Notes under the pieces: model-generated
The model's input: the letters and a program-made list of their open reading frames with translations, nothing else
Databases searched by the model: none
What the model was told of the DNA's origin: nothing
Source: Anopheles merus
Taxonomy: Eukaryota > Arthropoda > Insecta > Diptera > Culicidae
NCBI RefSeq assembly: GCF_017562075.2
Contig: NC_054083.1
Coordinates: 18,592,928 to 18,656,927, forward strand
Length of the DNA stretch: 64,000 nt
Reading direction: 5' to 3'
In this document: one piece after another, positions 47,596 to 60,349 of the stretch
Layout of the letters: each line of letters begins with the position of its first letter
How positions within the stretch are numbered: the first letter of the stretch is position 1
Made by a program: the position numbers and the translations under genes

Positions 47596-47990
47596 CAAAA
47601 GAGAGTTACACGTATTGTCTTACACTTCACTCCGTGGCGTAATGTAACTACTCGTCCATCGTATTATACTCGTTGTTTGTTGTTTGGTCTGGACACACTT
47701 GTTAGGAGACGTGATAATGCCCAATATACGTTTATGTCCAAACTTATTGTCGGTGAGATAGATTCGCCAGAACTATTGTCTAGAGTCAATATAAATGTCC
47801 CTCCTAGAGTGTTCCGTAACTACAGACTAATAAGAACTGACCTTACAAGACGTGCATACAGCGAGAACGATCCTATGACTGCGATGGCCCGTAAATTTAA
47901 TCAGCGTTACACTTTATTTGACTGGCACCAACCTACAAGATTCTGTTGATCCGTCTTGACATTGTACACTGCTTTTAATCTGCATGTTAT
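47596..47990 (+). pseudogene. 5'-truncated CR1/jockey-type retroelement tail, unit 2
   Basis: The open part 47677-47949 (MLFGLDTLVRRRDNAQYTFM ... NDPMTAMARKFNQRY ... TGA) and the preceding RVTRIVLHFTPW resemble the last 120 or so residues of the CR1-like ORF2 at 39000-39290 (DRRSASQALL, NEIDCPSLLNRIPL, NDPFFRSLHRFN). It is a dead-on-arrival insertion with no RT core. Unit 1 has the unoccupied site (GATTGCTTCATTGGCATG, about 33349), so it was captured before units 2 and later multiplied. Confidence 0.85.
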
Positions 47991-49035
47991 TGTGGCATGT
48001 TGTTAGCGAATCCACTTGAATTGGCAAGCGACGAAACGACGTCAGTATGTAAATAGAAGCATTTTCTTAATGTTGGAAGCATACACGCCCAACTAACCCA
48101 AAGACATGTTGTTGATGATATGTTAGATAGAAGTTTTGGCTCGTAAGGAGTTCTTTCGCCTCTTTCTCATGCAAGGTTGAAGAAGCATAGGTACATGATG
48201 ATATCTGTATCCTATAATGGGTACAGGTATTAGGTTCGTTCAGTTGTTGGTACTACCTTCAATGTAATATGGCACCTCAAACGATGGGTTAGTTAGAAAT
48301 GTAATTTTGGATGACCCCGTTTAATTTGTGTACATTACGGGTAGGCATCATCGTTGGACTGGTCGTAAATGATTGTACCGAACGGCTAGGGTACCAATAA
48401 CTATCAATGCACATTGGCGTATCGGAAAACTGGCTCAATCTCCGAAAAACCATGTTCGTCGCGTGTTTGTCGCTAGAGAGCATGTTCATAGTGAGGTTTC
48501 GTTGGACATTCTCGTAGTATGTACTAACCGTCATTACCTGTTCTTGGGTATTAACATTGTTGGGATGTCGCAAAAATAGATGAGCGGCATTTACACAAAC
48601 AGAGCCATACATTTTCCACTCTGATAATTCAGAGATGAGAACTTGCGGTTATGAAAAGGTTCCAGAGCTTGGAGCACGCTTGACGGTTCGATTCTCCTGT
48701 ACAAGACGTTTCCGAACACTGCTATACTTCGACAGTCCGGGCCTGCTGCATCCATGTAGTTTTGCCTATGCGTTTCGGAATCACAGCGGAGTTGGGAATA
48801 AATAGACGATGTGTGAGCTATCCTTAAAGCTTGGCCGTTGGGTTAATTTCCTGTTGTGCGTGCCAACATGTAATCTAAAACGAGAGAAAGAGAAACGACA
48901 ACAAACTTGATGGCATGCCAGCTGAACAAGCCATGCAGTGTTCGAGCGAGCAGGAGTAATCCGCCGATCTATGTAATTGCTATTGCGTGAAGGTGTTCGA
49001 ATGAAATGATGAAGTTCTTGAATGATTCGATTTGT

Positions 49036-49051
49036 AGTCCTGAAAAGGACT
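49036..49051 (-). promoter_or_regulatory. Histone 3' stem-loop, H1 copy 3
   Basis: Same hairpin and spacing as the other copies. Confidence 0.92.
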
Positions 49052-49123
49052 GTTGCTTGGAACCAAGAGAGCGTTATTGCAATGCTGTTGTAGAAGCATG
49101 CAGTATAACGTGTAGTAGGTGGT

Positions 49124-49873
49124 TTACTTCTTGGCTGCAGCTGCCTTTTTGGGGGCAGCGGCTTTCTTGGGTGCGGCAGCCTTCTTGGGAGCGGCGGCCT
49201 TCTTGGCGGGAGCTGCTGCCTTCTTTGGTTTCGGTGCTTTCGGCTTGGCAGCCGCGGCCTTGGTTGGCTTGGTGGATTTCTGCTTCGGGGCTGCCGGTTT
49301 CTTGGCGGCTTTCTTCGCTCCGTCGGCGGCCTTGGGTTTCTTAGCTGCGGCGGCCTTCGGTTTCTTGGCGGCGGCACCGTCAGCCTTCTTGGTGGTCTTC
49401 TTGGCGGCGGCCTTCTTCTCTCCGGCGGGCTTCTTGGCTGCGGTCTTCTTCTTCTTGTCCGCGGCAGAGGCCGACTTCTTGGGGGCCGCTGCTTTCTTCT
49501 TCTTCTCTACCGCTGGCTTCTTGGCTGCGGCCGAGAGCTTGAACGAGCCCGACGCACCGGTTCCCTTGGTCTGGACCAGCTTGCCGTTGGCGACGGCAGT
49601 CTTGAGGGCCTTCTTGAAGAAGGTGGCCAGCTTGGTCACGTCAGCCTTGTAGTTGGCCGCCACGTACTTCTTGATCGCCTGCAGCGAGGAACCGTTGCGT
49701 TCGTTGAGTGCCTTGACGGCGGCCAGCACCATTTCGTTGACCGGAGGATGTGCCGCTGGCTGCTTGGGCTTCTTGGGGCCGGCGGCCGCCTTTGGCTTCT
49801 TCGGTGACTTGGCCGTGGAGGCTGGGGCAGCAGCTGCTGCAGCCGGGACTTCGGTCGCTGCGGAATCGGCCAT
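49124..49873 (-). CDS. His1: Histone H1, copy 3
   Basis: It encodes the same 249-residue H1 and is intact, with the stem-loop 73 bases after the stop and the initiator and AAACACA box upstream. I noticed no coding difference from copy 2. Confidence 0.97.
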   Translation of the reverse strand: MADSAATEVPAAAAAAPASTAKSPKKPKAAAGPKKPKQPAAHPPVNEMVLAAVKALNERNGSSLQAIKKYVAANYKADVTKLATFFKKALKTAVANGKLVQTKGTGASGSFKLSAAAKKPAVEKKKKAAAPKKSASAADKKKKTAAKKPAGEKKAAAKKTTKKADGAAAKKPKAAAAKKPKAADGAKKAAKKPAAPKQKSTKPTKAAAAKPKAPKPKKAAAPAKKAAAPKKAAAPKKAAAPKKAAAAKK

Positions 49874-51993
49874 CGTAGTTGCTTTCGCGCTTGTTTGAGG
49901 GGTTATTCGCTTTCACTCACACACTGACACAGCAATGTTTATGTTTATGCTTATGCTCGCCTATGCTCGGGGGTGACTCGAATTTGGGAACTCGAGAGGA
50001 AACACATGGAAAGCTTATGTCAGATTTTCGATGCGGTTGTCAAAGAAAGTTGCAAAAATACTGTTGTACTTTTTATCAAATATAACCACATATTTGCTCT
50101 GAACACTTGAATAAGATGATTGTTTCGGGTTGGCAAAATGTTAGGCTTTCCAGAAATGTATACTTTACCTCTAAAATAGCTCTACCGAAGACGACAATAG
50201 CGATAGAAGTGCCGATTTGCGCGACGCTGCAGCGATAGGATGGGATGTTTTGTGGTATATCTCCTGTAAACCGCATTTCCGACACTTCAAGGGTGGTAAA
50301 ATAGTGAGTTTAACATTTTTCCTACCAAAGTACATCAAATGAACGATATATGGTAGCAGCAAAGTGTATTAAAATGGCAAAACAAAATGCATCTCCCCAG
50401 CGTCAGATCGATCGAAAACCGAGTGACGTTTGCTTGTTTGGGTTGGCTTGGTGGATCGAGATAGTAAGAAATAATTGATGTTCTATGCATTTGTATGTAT
50501 GGTAAATGAAAAGTTTGATAAAAAATGCGTAGTTAAACTTGTATTAACTTGGATATGATCAATAATGTTCCACAATTCACCAAGGCAATGCAAGTAAAGT
50601 TTGCTCTACGTGGCGTTTGACAGATGTTCGTCAGAGATGATATGCTACGGATGGCGTATGGAAGCCGATGTGGATCGAGTCACAGGATCGGTGCAATTTA
50701 GGAACAAGGAACCACAATCGGCATAAAATGTGGTCGGTGTAGTCCACAGGTAATTGTTATACAATGTGTTTGTTATAAGATTCCGGGAGCATTCCGGCCA
50801 AAGGTGTGAGGCTTGTATTGTTAGCCAGTGGCGCATTACAGCCGGCCGGACAACATAACAGTCAAATGAAAAAAACACTCAAGGCGTTTTTATGAGGATG
50901 TCTTCTAACAGTCTGATTGTGGACATGATATCACGAGCCTCTCATGTTCACCATGTGGAGCGAAATTGGAATGAATTGTCTAGATGCTCCTGAGGGAATT
51001 GTCAAGATGATTGTGGTGCTGGCTGAAACCTGACCCAATGGATTGTATAGTGGACACAGACTATTCGCGTTTTTCGGAAAGATTTAAACATACCGAAACG
51101 AAATAAAACAATCGCTCAAAATTGATTACACATAATCATACATTATGTCTAACGTAGTCTTCTTGGCGGAAGAGCATGTAGCATAGTCGATTGTCTTATT
51201 GAGGATATCCGTGCGTTCAATTGCGTGATCTTTGTTATGGGCACAGCTTTTGAACTGGCAAGTTTGAAAAAAGCACTCATAGTTCCCTTCTAATCCAACA
51301 GAGATCGCTTTCGCTCGTGGATTTCAGGATGCATAAAATTTGAAGCATTTGGCATTATTCAGGCCTATCCTATTCTCTCGTAACCCGAAACGGGTAAATT
51401 TTCTGGTAAAACGGCATGCGGTTTTGAGATATCCCCTGGAAAGGAGTAAAGTAGTCGTGTCTTTTGTTTATAATCTTTTACGTGATCTGTACATGACAAC
51501 ATAATTTTATAGTCCGCCTACCGCGATAGGAACTAGAACCAATGCCGATGGGACTTTTGGTCGTGTCATTGGCAAATGAGTGGGCGTTATCACGATTTAT
51601 TAATAAATAAGTTTAAAAAATGGAAAATAATAGTAGATGAGTGGACACACAAATATTTGTTGGAAAAGGAGCTACATGCGGTGAACACCAAATATGTACA
51701 GCTTTGCTATATAGAATAAGTTTTGTGTTGAAATAGATTGATGATCATAAATATCGATAATGTTAATTTTGATTAGACATAGACAACATTATCTGTTTTA
51801 CTAGTCTGTTTAAAACGTCTTCCAAATTAAGAAGTCAGCAGTTTAAAAAGTATTTGTTGTATTTGAGCAAGCTTGGAATAAAGAAACGATTGCAGACATT
51901 AATTAGTGATTTAAAACCCCTACAGAAAAATTGATCGAGGAGGTCTTGAAATGGCTTGGCGCTTGAGTTGGAAATTAGAATAGGCGTGATTGC

Positions 51994-52388
51994 CAAAAGA
52001 GAGTTACACGTATTGTCTTACACTTCACTCCGTGGCGTAATGTAACTACTCGTCCATCGTATTATACTCGTTGTTTGTTGTTTGGTCTGGACACACTTGT
52101 TAGGAGACGTGATAATGCCCAATATACGTTTATGTCCAAACTTATTGTCGGTGAGATAGATTCGCCAGAACTATTGTCTAGAGTCAATATAAATGTCCCT
52201 CCTAGAGTGTTCCGTAACTACAGACTAATAAGAACTGACCTTACAAGACGTGCATACAGCGAGAACGATCCTATGACTGCGATGGCCCGTAAATTTAATC
52301 AGCGTTACACTTTATTTGACTGGCACCAACCTACAAGATTCTGTTGATCCGTCTTGACATTGTACACTGCTTTTAATCTGCATGTTAT
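51994..52388 (+). pseudogene. Retroelement tail, unit 3
   Basis: Same insertion and same open frame (52075-52347) as in unit 2. Confidence 0.85.
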
Positions 52389-53438
52389 TGTGGCATGTTG
52401 TTAGCGAATGCACTTCCACTTGAATTGGCAAGCGACGAAACGACGTCAGTATGTAAATAGAAGCATTTTCTTAATGTTGGAAGCATACACGCCCAACTAA
52501 CCCAAAGACATGTTGTTGATGATATGTTAGATAGAAGTTTTGGCTCGTAAGGAGTTCTTTCGCCTCTTTCTCATGCAAGGTTGAAGAAGCATAGGTACAT
52601 GATGATATCTGTATCCTATAATGGGTACAGGTATTAGGTTCGTTCAGTTGTTGGTACTACCTTCAATGTAATATGGCACCTCAAACGATGGGTTAGTTAG
52701 AAATGTAATTTTGGATGACCCCGTTTAATTTGTGTACATTACGGGTAGGCATCATCGTTGGACTGGTCGTAAATGATTGTACCGAACGGCTAGGGTACCA
52801 ATAACTATCAATGCACATTGGCGTATCGGAAAACTGGCTCAATCTCCGAAAAACCATGTTCGTCGCGTGTTTGTCGCTAGAGAGCATGTTCATAGTGAGG
52901 TTTCGTTGGACATTCTCGTAGTATGTACTAACCGTCATTACCTGTTCTTGGGTATTAACATTGTTGGGATGTCGCAAAAATAGATGAGCGGCATTTACAA
53001 AAACAGAGCCATACATTTTCCACTCTGATAATTCAGAGATGAGAACTTGCGGTTATGAAAAGGTTCCAGAGCTTGGAGCACGCTTGACGGTTCGATTCTC
53101 CTGTACAAGACGTTTCCGAACACTGCTATACTCGACAGTCAGGGCCTGCTGCATCCATGTAGTTTTGCCTATGCTTTTCGGAATCACAGCGTAGTTGGGA
53201 ATAAGTAGACGATGTGTGAGCTAGCCTTAAAGCTTGGCCGTTGGGTTAATTTCCTGTTGTGCGTGCCAACATGTAATCTAAAACGAGAGAAAGAGAAACG
53301 ACAACAAACTTGATGGCATGCCAGCTGAACAAGCCATGCAGTATTCGAGCGAGCAGGAGTAATCCGCCGATCTATGTAATTGCTATTGCGTGAAGGTGTT
53401 CGAATGAAATGATGAAGTTCTTGAATGATTCGATTTGT

Positions 53439-53454
53439 AGTCCTGAAAAGGACT
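53439..53454 (-). promoter_or_regulatory. Histone 3' stem-loop, H1 copy 4
   Basis: Same hairpin and spacing as the other copies. Confidence 0.92.
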
Positions 53455-53526
53455 GTTGCTTGGAACCAAGAGAGCGTTATTGCAATGCTGTTGTAGAAGC
53501 ATGCAGTATAACGTGTAGTAGGTGGT

Positions 53527-54276
53527 TTACTTCTTGGCTGCAGCTGCCTTTTTGGGGGCAGCGGCTTTCTTGGGTGCGGCAGCCTTCTTGGGAGCGGCGG
53601 CCTTCTTGGCGGGAGCTGCTGCCTTCTTTGGTTTCGGTGCTTTCGGCTTGGCAGCCGCGGCCTTGGTTGGCTTGGTGGATTTCTGCTTCGGGGCTGCCGG
53701 TTTCTTGGCGGCTTTCTTCGCTCCGTCGGCGGCCTTGGGTTTCTTAGCTGCGGCGGCCTTCGGTTTCTTGGCGGCGGCACCGTCAGCCTTCTTGGTGGTC
53801 TTCTTGGCGGCGGCCTTCTTCTCTCCGGCGGGCTTCTTGGCTGCGGTCTTCTTCTTCTTGTCCGCGGCAGAGGCCGACTTCTTGGGGGCCGCTGCTTTCT
53901 TCTTCTTCTCTACCGCTGGCTTCTTGGCTGCGGCCGAGAGCTTGAACGAGCCCGACGCACCGGTTCCCTTGGTCTGGACCAGCTTGCCGTTGGCGACGGC
54001 AGTCTTGAGGGCCTTCTTGAAGAAGGTGGCCAGCTTGGTCACGTCAGCCTTGTAGTTGGCCGCCACGTACTTCTTGATCGCCTGCAGCGAGGAACCGTTG
54101 CGTTCGTTGAGTGCCTTGACGGCGGCCAGCACCATTTCGTTGACCGGAGGATGTGCCGCTGGCTGCTTGGGCTTCTTGGGGCCGGCGGCCGCCTTTGGCT
54201 TCTTCGGTGACTTGGCCGTGGAGGCTGGGGCAGCAGCTGCTGCAGCCGGGACTTCGGTCGCTGCGGAATCGGCCAT
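53527..54276 (-). CDS. His1: Histone H1, copy 4
   Basis: The 249-residue protein is unchanged. Only the 3' spacer differs from copies 2 and 3. Confidence 0.97.
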   Translation of the reverse strand: MADSAATEVPAAAAAAPASTAKSPKKPKAAAGPKKPKQPAAHPPVNEMVLAAVKALNERNGSSLQAIKKYVAANYKADVTKLATFFKKALKTAVANGKLVQTKGTGASGSFKLSAAAKKPAVEKKKKAAAPKKSASAADKKKKTAAKKPAGEKKAAAKKTTKKADGAAAKKPKAAAAKKPKAADGAKKAAKKPAAPKQKSTKPTKAAAAKPKAPKPKKAAAPAKKAAAPKKAAAPKKAAAPKKAAAAKK

Positions 54277-56397
54277 CGTAGTTGCTTTCGCGCTTGTTTG
54301 AGGGGTTATTCGCTTTCACTCACACACTGACACAGCAATGTTTATGTTTATGCTTATGCTCGCCTATGCTCGGGGGTGACTCGAATTTGGGAACTCGAGA
54401 GGAAACACATGGAAAGCTTATGTCAGATTTTCGATGCGGTTGTCAAAGAAAGTTGCAAAAATACTGTTGTACTTTTTATCAAATATAACCACATATTTGC
54501 TCTGAACACTTGAATAAGATGATTGTTTCGGGTTGGCAAAATGTTAGGCTTTCCAGAAATGTATACTTTACCTCTAAAATAGCTCTACCGAAGACGACAA
54601 TAGCGATAGAAGTGCCGATTTGCGCGACGCTGCAGCGATAGGATGGGATGTTTTGTGGTATATCTCCTGTAAACCGCATTTCCGACACTTCAAGGGTGGT
54701 AAAATAGTGAGTTTAACATTTTTCCTACCAAAGTACATCAAATGAACGATATATGGTAGCAGCAAAGTGTATTAAAATGGCAAAACAAAATGCATCTCCC
54801 CAGCGTCAGATCGATCGAAAACCGAGTGACGTTTGCTTGTTTGGGTTGGCTTGGTGGATCGAGATAGTAAGAAATAATTGATGTTCTATGCATTTGTATG
54901 TATGGTAAATGAAAAGTTTGATAAAAAATGCGTAGTTAAACTTGTATTAACTTGGATATGATCAATAATGTTCCACAATTCACCAAGGCAATGCAAGTAA
55001 AGTTTGCTCTACGTGGCGTTTGACAGATGTTCGTCAGAGATGATATGCTACGGATGGCGTATGGAAGCCGATGTGGATCGAGTCACAGGATCGGTGCAAT
55101 GTAGGAACAAGGAACCACAATCGGCATAAAATGTGGTCGGTGTAGTCCACAGGTAATTGTTATACAATGTGTTTGTTATAAGATTCCGGGAGCATTCCGG
55201 ACCAAAGGTGTGAGGCTTGTATTGTTAGCCAGTGGCGCATTACAGCCGGCCGGACAACATAACAGTCAAATGAAAAAAACACTCAAGGCGTTTTTATGAG
55301 GATGTCTTCTAACAGTCTGATTGTGGACATGATATCACGAGCCTCTCATGTTCACCATGTGGAGCGAAATTGGAATGAATTGTCTAGATGCTCCTGAGGG
55401 AATTGTCAAGATGATTGTGGTGCTGGCTGAAACCTGACCCAATGGATTGTATAGTGGACACAGACTATTCGCGTTTTTCGGAAAGATTTAAACATACCGA
55501 AACGAAATAAAACAATCGCTCAAAATTGATTACACATAATCATACATTATGTCTAACGTAGTCTTCTTGGCGGAAGAGCATGTAGCATAGTCGATTGTCT
55601 TATTGAGGATATCCGTGCGTTCAATTGCGTGATCTTTGTTATGGGCACAGCTTTTGAACTGGCAAGTTTGAAAAAAGCACTCATAGTTCCCTTCTAATCC
55701 AACAGAGATCGCTTTCGCTCGTGGATTTCAGGATGCATAAAATTTGAAGCATTTGGCATTATTCAGGCCTATCCTATTCTCTCGTAACCCGAAACGGGTA
55801 AATTTTCTGGTAAAACGGCATGCGGTTTTGAGATATCCCCTGGAAAGGAGTAAAGTAGTCGTGTCTTTTGTTTATAATCTTTTACGTGATCTGTACATGA
55901 CAACATAATTTTATAGTCCGCCTACCGCGATAGGAACTAGAACCAATGCCGATGGGACTTTTGGTCGTGTCATTGGCAAATGAGTGGGCGTTATCACGAT
56001 TTATTAATAAATAAGTTTAAAAAATGGAAAATAATAGTAGATGAGTGGACACACAAATATTTGTTGGAAAAGGAGCTACATGCGGTGAACACCAAATATG
56101 TACAGCTTTGCTATATAGAATAAGTTTTGTGTTGAAATAGATTGATGATCATAAATATCGATAATGTTAATTTTGATTAGACATAGACAACATTATCTGT
56201 TTTACTAGTCTGTTTAAAACGTCTTCCAAATTAAGAAGTCAGCAGTTTAAAAAGTATTTGTTGTATTTGAGCAAGCTTGGAATAAAGAAACGATTGCAGA
56301 CATTAATTAGTGATTTAAAACCCCTACAGAAAAATTGATCGAGGAGGTCTTGAAATGGCTTGGCGCTTGAGTTGGAAATTAGAATAGGCGTGATTGC

Positions 56398-56792
56398 CAA
56401 AAGAGAGTTACACGTATTGTCTTACACTTCACTCCGTGGCGTAATGTAACTACTCGTCCATCGTATTATACTCGTTGTTTGTTGTTTGGTCTGGACACAC
56501 TTGTTAGGAGACGTGATAATGCCCAATATACGTTTATGTCCAAACTTATTGTCGGTGAGATAGATTCGCCAGAACTATTGTCTAGAGTCAATATAAATGT
56601 CCCTCCTAGAGTGTTCCGTAACTACAGACTAATAAGAACTGACCTTACAAGACGTGCATACAGCGAGAACGATCCTATGACTGCGATGGCCCGTAAATTT
56701 AATCAGCGTTACACTTTATTTGACTGGCACCAACCTACAAGATTCTGTTGATCCGTCTTGACATTGTACACTGCTTTTAATCTGCATGTTAT
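56398..56792 (+). pseudogene. Retroelement tail, unit 4
   Basis: Same insertion as in unit 2, open frame 56479-56751. Confidence 0.85.
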
Positions 56793-57842
56793 TGTGGCAT
56801 GTTGTTAGCGAATGCACTTCCACTTGAATTGGCAAGCGACGAAACGACGTCAGTATGTAAATAGAAGCATTTTCTTAATGTTGGAAGCATACACGCCCAA
56901 CTAACCCAAAGACATGTTGTTGATGATATGTTAGATAGAAGTTTTGGCTCGTAAGGAGTTCTTTCGCCTCTTTCTCATGCAAGGTTGAAGAAGCATAGGT
57001 ACATGATGATATCTGTATCCTATAATGGGTACAGGTATTAGGTTCGTTCAGTTGTTGGTACTACCTTCAATGTAATATGGCACCTCAAACGATGGGTTAG
57101 TTAGAAATGTAATTTTGGATGACCCCGTTTAATTTGTGTACATTACGGGTAGGCATCATCGTTGGACTGGTCGTAAATGATTGTACCGAACGGCTAGGGT
57201 ACCAATAACTATCAATGCACATTGGCGTATCGGAAAACTGGCTCAATCTCCGAAAAACCATGTTCGTCGCGTGTTTGTCGCTAGAGAGCATGTTCATAGT
57301 GAGGTTTCGTTGGACATTCTCGTAGTATGTACTAACCGTCATTACCTGTTCTTGGGTATTAACATTGTTGGGATGTCGCAAAAATAGATGAGCGGCATTT
57401 ACAAAAACAGAGCCATACATTTTCCACTCTGATAATTCAGAGATGAGAACTTGCGGTTATGAAAAGGTTCCAGAGCTTGGAGCACGCTTGACGGTTCGAT
57501 TCTCCTGTACAAGACGTTTCCGAACACTGCTATACTCGACAGTCAGGGCCTGCTGCATCCATGTAGTTTTGCCTATGCTTTTCGGAATCACAGCGTAGTT
57601 GGGAATAAGTAGACGATGTGTGAGCTAGCCTTAAAGCTTGGCCGTTGGGTTAATTTCCTGTTGTGCGTGCCAACATGTAATCTAAAACGAGAGAAAGAGA
57701 AACGACAACAAACTTGATGGCATGCCAGCTGAACAAGCCATGCAGTATTCGAGCGAGCAGGAGTAATCCGCCGATCTATGTAATTGCTATTGCGTGAAGG
57801 TGTTCGAATGAAATGATGAAGTTCTTGAATGATTCGATTTGT

Positions 57843-57858
57843 AGTCCTGAAAAGGACT
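57843..57858 (-). promoter_or_regulatory. Histone 3' stem-loop, H1 copy 5
   Basis: Same hairpin and spacing as the other copies. Confidence 0.92.
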
Positions 57859-57930
57859 GTTGCTTGGAACCAAGAGAGCGTTATTGCAATGCTGTTGTAG
57901 AAGCATGCAGTATAACGTGTAGTAGGTGGT

Positions 57931-58680
57931 TTACTTCTTGGCTGCAGCTGCCTTTTTGGGGGCAGCGGCTTTCTTGGGTGCGGCAGCCTTCTTGGGAGCG
58001 GCGGCCTTCTTGGCGGGAGCTGCTGCCTTCTTTGGTTTCGGTGCTTTCGGCTTGGCAGCCGCGGCCTTGGTTGGCTTGGTGGATTTCTGCTTCGGGGCTG
58101 CCGGTTTCTTGGCGGCTTTCTTCGCTCCGTCGGCGGCCTTGGGTTTCTTAGCTGCGGCGGCCTTCGGTTTCTTGGCGGCGGCACCGTCAGCCTTCTTGGT
58201 GGTCTTCTTGGCGGCGGCCTTCTTCTCTCCGGCGGGCTTCTTGGCTGCGGTCTTCTTCTTCTTGTCCGCGGCAGAGGCCGACTTCTTGGGGGCCGCTGCT
58301 TTCTTCTTCTTCTCTACCGCTGGCTTCTTGGCTGCGGCCGAGAGCTTGAACGAGCCCGACGCACCGGTTCCCTTGGTCTGGACCAGCTTGCCGTTGGCGA
58401 CGGCAGTCTTGAGGGCCTTCTTGAAGAAGGTGGCCAGCTTGGTCACGTCAGCCTTGTAGTTGGCCGCCACGTACTTCTTGATCGCCTGCAGCGAGGAACC
58501 GTTGCGTTCGTTGAGTGCCTTGACGGCGGCCAGCACCATTTCGTTGACCGGAGGATGTGCCGCTGGCTGCTTGGGCTTCTTGGGGCCGGCGGCCGCCTTT
58601 GGCTTCTTCGGTGACTTGGCCGTGGAGGCTGGGGCAGCAGCTGCTGCAGCCGGGACTTCGGTCGCTGCGGAATCGGCCAT
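57931..58680 (-). CDS. His1: Histone H1, copy 5
   Basis: It is an intact 249-residue H1 identical to copies 1 to 4, with normal stem-loop and promoter. The upstream spacer is cut short about 570-720 bases beyond the ATG. Confidence 0.97.
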   Translation of the reverse strand: MADSAATEVPAAAAAAPASTAKSPKKPKAAAGPKKPKQPAAHPPVNEMVLAAVKALNERNGSSLQAIKKYVAANYKADVTKLATFFKKALKTAVANGKLVQTKGTGASGSFKLSAAAKKPAVEKKKKAAAPKKSASAADKKKKTAAKKPAGEKKAAAKKTTKKADGAAAKKPKAAAAKKPKAADGAKKAAKKPAAPKQKSTKPTKAAAAKPKAPKPKKAAAPAKKAAAPKKAAAPKKAAAPKKAAAAKK

Positions 58681-59242
58681 CGTAGTTGCTTTCGCGCTTG
58701 TTTGAGGGGTTATTCGCTTTCACTCACACACTGACACAGCAATGTTTATGTTTATGCTTATGCTCGCCTATGCTCGGGGGTGACTCGAATTTGGGAACTC
58801 GAGAGGAAACACATGGAAAGCTTATGTCAGATTTTCGATGCGGTTGTCAAAGAAAGTTGCAAAAATACTGTTGTACTTTTTATCAAATATAACCACATAT
58901 TTGCTCTGAACACTTGAATAAGATGATTGTTTCGGGTTGGCAAAATGTTAGGCTTTCCAGAAATGTATACTTTACCTCTAAAATAGCTCTACCGAAGACG
59001 ACAATAGCGATAGAAGTGCCGATTTGCGCGACGCTGCAGCGATAGGATGGGATGTTTTGTGGTATATCTCCTGTAAACCGCATTTCCGACACTTCAAGGG
59101 TGGTAAAATAGTGAGTTTAACATTTTTCCTACCAAAGTACATCAAATGAACGATATATGGTAGCAGCAAAGTGTATTAAAATGGCAAAACAAAATGCATC
59201 TCCCCAGCGTCAGATCGATCGAAAACCGAGTGACGTTTGCTT

Positions 59243-60170
59243 GTTGGGTTGGCTTGGTGGATCGAGATAGTAAGAAATAGAATGCATTTTCTGTATGTAA
59301 ATGAAAATAAAAGCGTAGTTAAACTTGTATTAACTTGGATTGATCATATGTTCCACATACCAAGGCAATGCAAGTAAAGTTTGCTCTACGTGGCGTTTGA
59401 CATGCAAGGTTGAAGAGATGATATGTACATGATGGCGTCTGGATCCGATAATGGGAACAGGACAGGTTCGGTCAATGTTGTCGGGTACCACAATGTAATA
59501 TGGCATAAAATGGGTTTGTTATAAATGTAATTTTGGATGATTCCGTTTAATTTGTGTACATTACGGGTAGGCATCATTGTTGAACTGGCGTAAATGATTG
59601 TCCGAACAGTCTATTGTACCAATAACTCTCAATGCACATTGGCGTATTGGAAAACTGTCTAATGTCCGAAAAAATCATGTTGCCTCTCGTGTTTGTCGTG
59701 GAGAGAATTGTTCATAGTGAGATTTCGTGAGGAATTGTCGTAGTATTGTACTAACTGTCATTACCTGTTCTTGGGTATGTACACATTGTTGGGATGTCGC
59801 AAAGATAAATGAGCGGCATTTAAAAAAAAAGCCATCATTTTCCACTCTCATAATTCAGAGATGAGAACTTGCGGAATGAGCAGGTTGCATAGCTTGGAGC
59901 ACGATTACGGTTCGATTCTCCTGTACAAGACGTTTTGAACACTGCATGCTCGACAGTCATCCCCTGCTGCATCCATGTAGTGTTTGTTTATGCTTTTCGG
60001 AATCACAGCGTAGTTTTAATAAGTAGACGATGTGTGAGCTAGCCTTAAAGCTTGGCCGTTGGGTTAATTGGCTGAGTGTGCGTGCCAACATGTAATCTAA
60101 AACGAGAGAAAATGAGAAACGACAACAAACTTGATGGCATGCCAGCTGAACAAGCCATGTACAGTATTCG
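59243..60170. other. Blended, indel-rich junction between units 5 and 6
   Basis: Compared with every other unit this stretch has frequent small deletions and insertions. Between about 59400 and 59530 it alternates words from two unrelated parts of the unit: the unit start (TGCAAGGTTGAAG, TACATGATG, ATAATGGG) and the distal H1 upstream spacer (AGAGATGATATG, ATGGCGT, GGCATAAAATG). It is best explained by a consensus of misaligned reads across a collapsed array, though a real diverged junction is possible. Confidence 0.75.
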
Positions 60171-60261
60171 AGCGAGCAGGAGTAATCCGCCGATCTATGT
60201 AATTGCTATTGCGTGAAGGTGTTCGAATGAAATGATGAAGTTCTTGAATGATTCGATTTGT

Positions 60262-60277
60262 AGTCCTGAAAAGGACT
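60262..60277 (-). promoter_or_regulatory. Histone 3' stem-loop, H1 copy 6
   Basis: Same hairpin as the other copies, although the gene before it is frameshifted. Confidence 0.9.
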
Positions 60278-60349
60278 GTTGCTTGGAACCAAGAGAGCGT
60301 TATTGCAATGCTGTTGTAGAAGCATGCAGTATAACGTGTAGTAGGTGGT

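Larger units (their letters stand above)
42496..48168. repeat. Histone H1 array, unit 2
   Basis: The unit is 4.40 kb after removal of the Tc1-like insertion and one TA. It contains H1 copy 2, long non-coding spacer and the 395-bp retroelement tail. No core histone, tRNA or snRNA gene was recognised in the spacer. Confidence 0.92.
48169..52572. repeat. Histone H1 array, unit 3
   Basis: It is 4404 bp, nearly identical to unit 2 without the Tc1-like insertion. The start ATGCAAGG is joined directly to the TTTCTC of unit 2. Confidence 0.93.
52573..56976. repeat. Histone H1 array, unit 4
   Basis: It is 4404 bp. It carries variants shared with units 5 and 6 but not 2 and 3, for example ACAAAAACAGAGCC (53000), TATACTCGACAGTCAGGG (53127), TGCTTTTCGG (53174) and GAGCTAGCC (53219). 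Confidence 0.93.
56977..59401. repeat. Histone H1 array, unit 5 (shortened)
   Basis: It is only about 2.4 kb. After H1 copy 5 and about 720 bases of its upstream flank, the sequence passes to the start of the next unit, leaving out about 2 kb including the retroelement tail. The join is abnormal (see 59243-60170). Confidence 0.85.

Noticed and set aside
48289..48612. 107-residue - strand frame (MYGSV...) in the spacer of several units
   Set aside because: It is not kept open in unit 1, where indels near 29800 and 29730 change its end. It has no family resemblance and persists only because the units are recent copies.
50076..50362. Short spacer frames upstream of H1 (63-69 residues)
   Set aside because: There is no codon bias or recognised domain. 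They lie in the homogenised tract, so their conservation is not evidence of coding.
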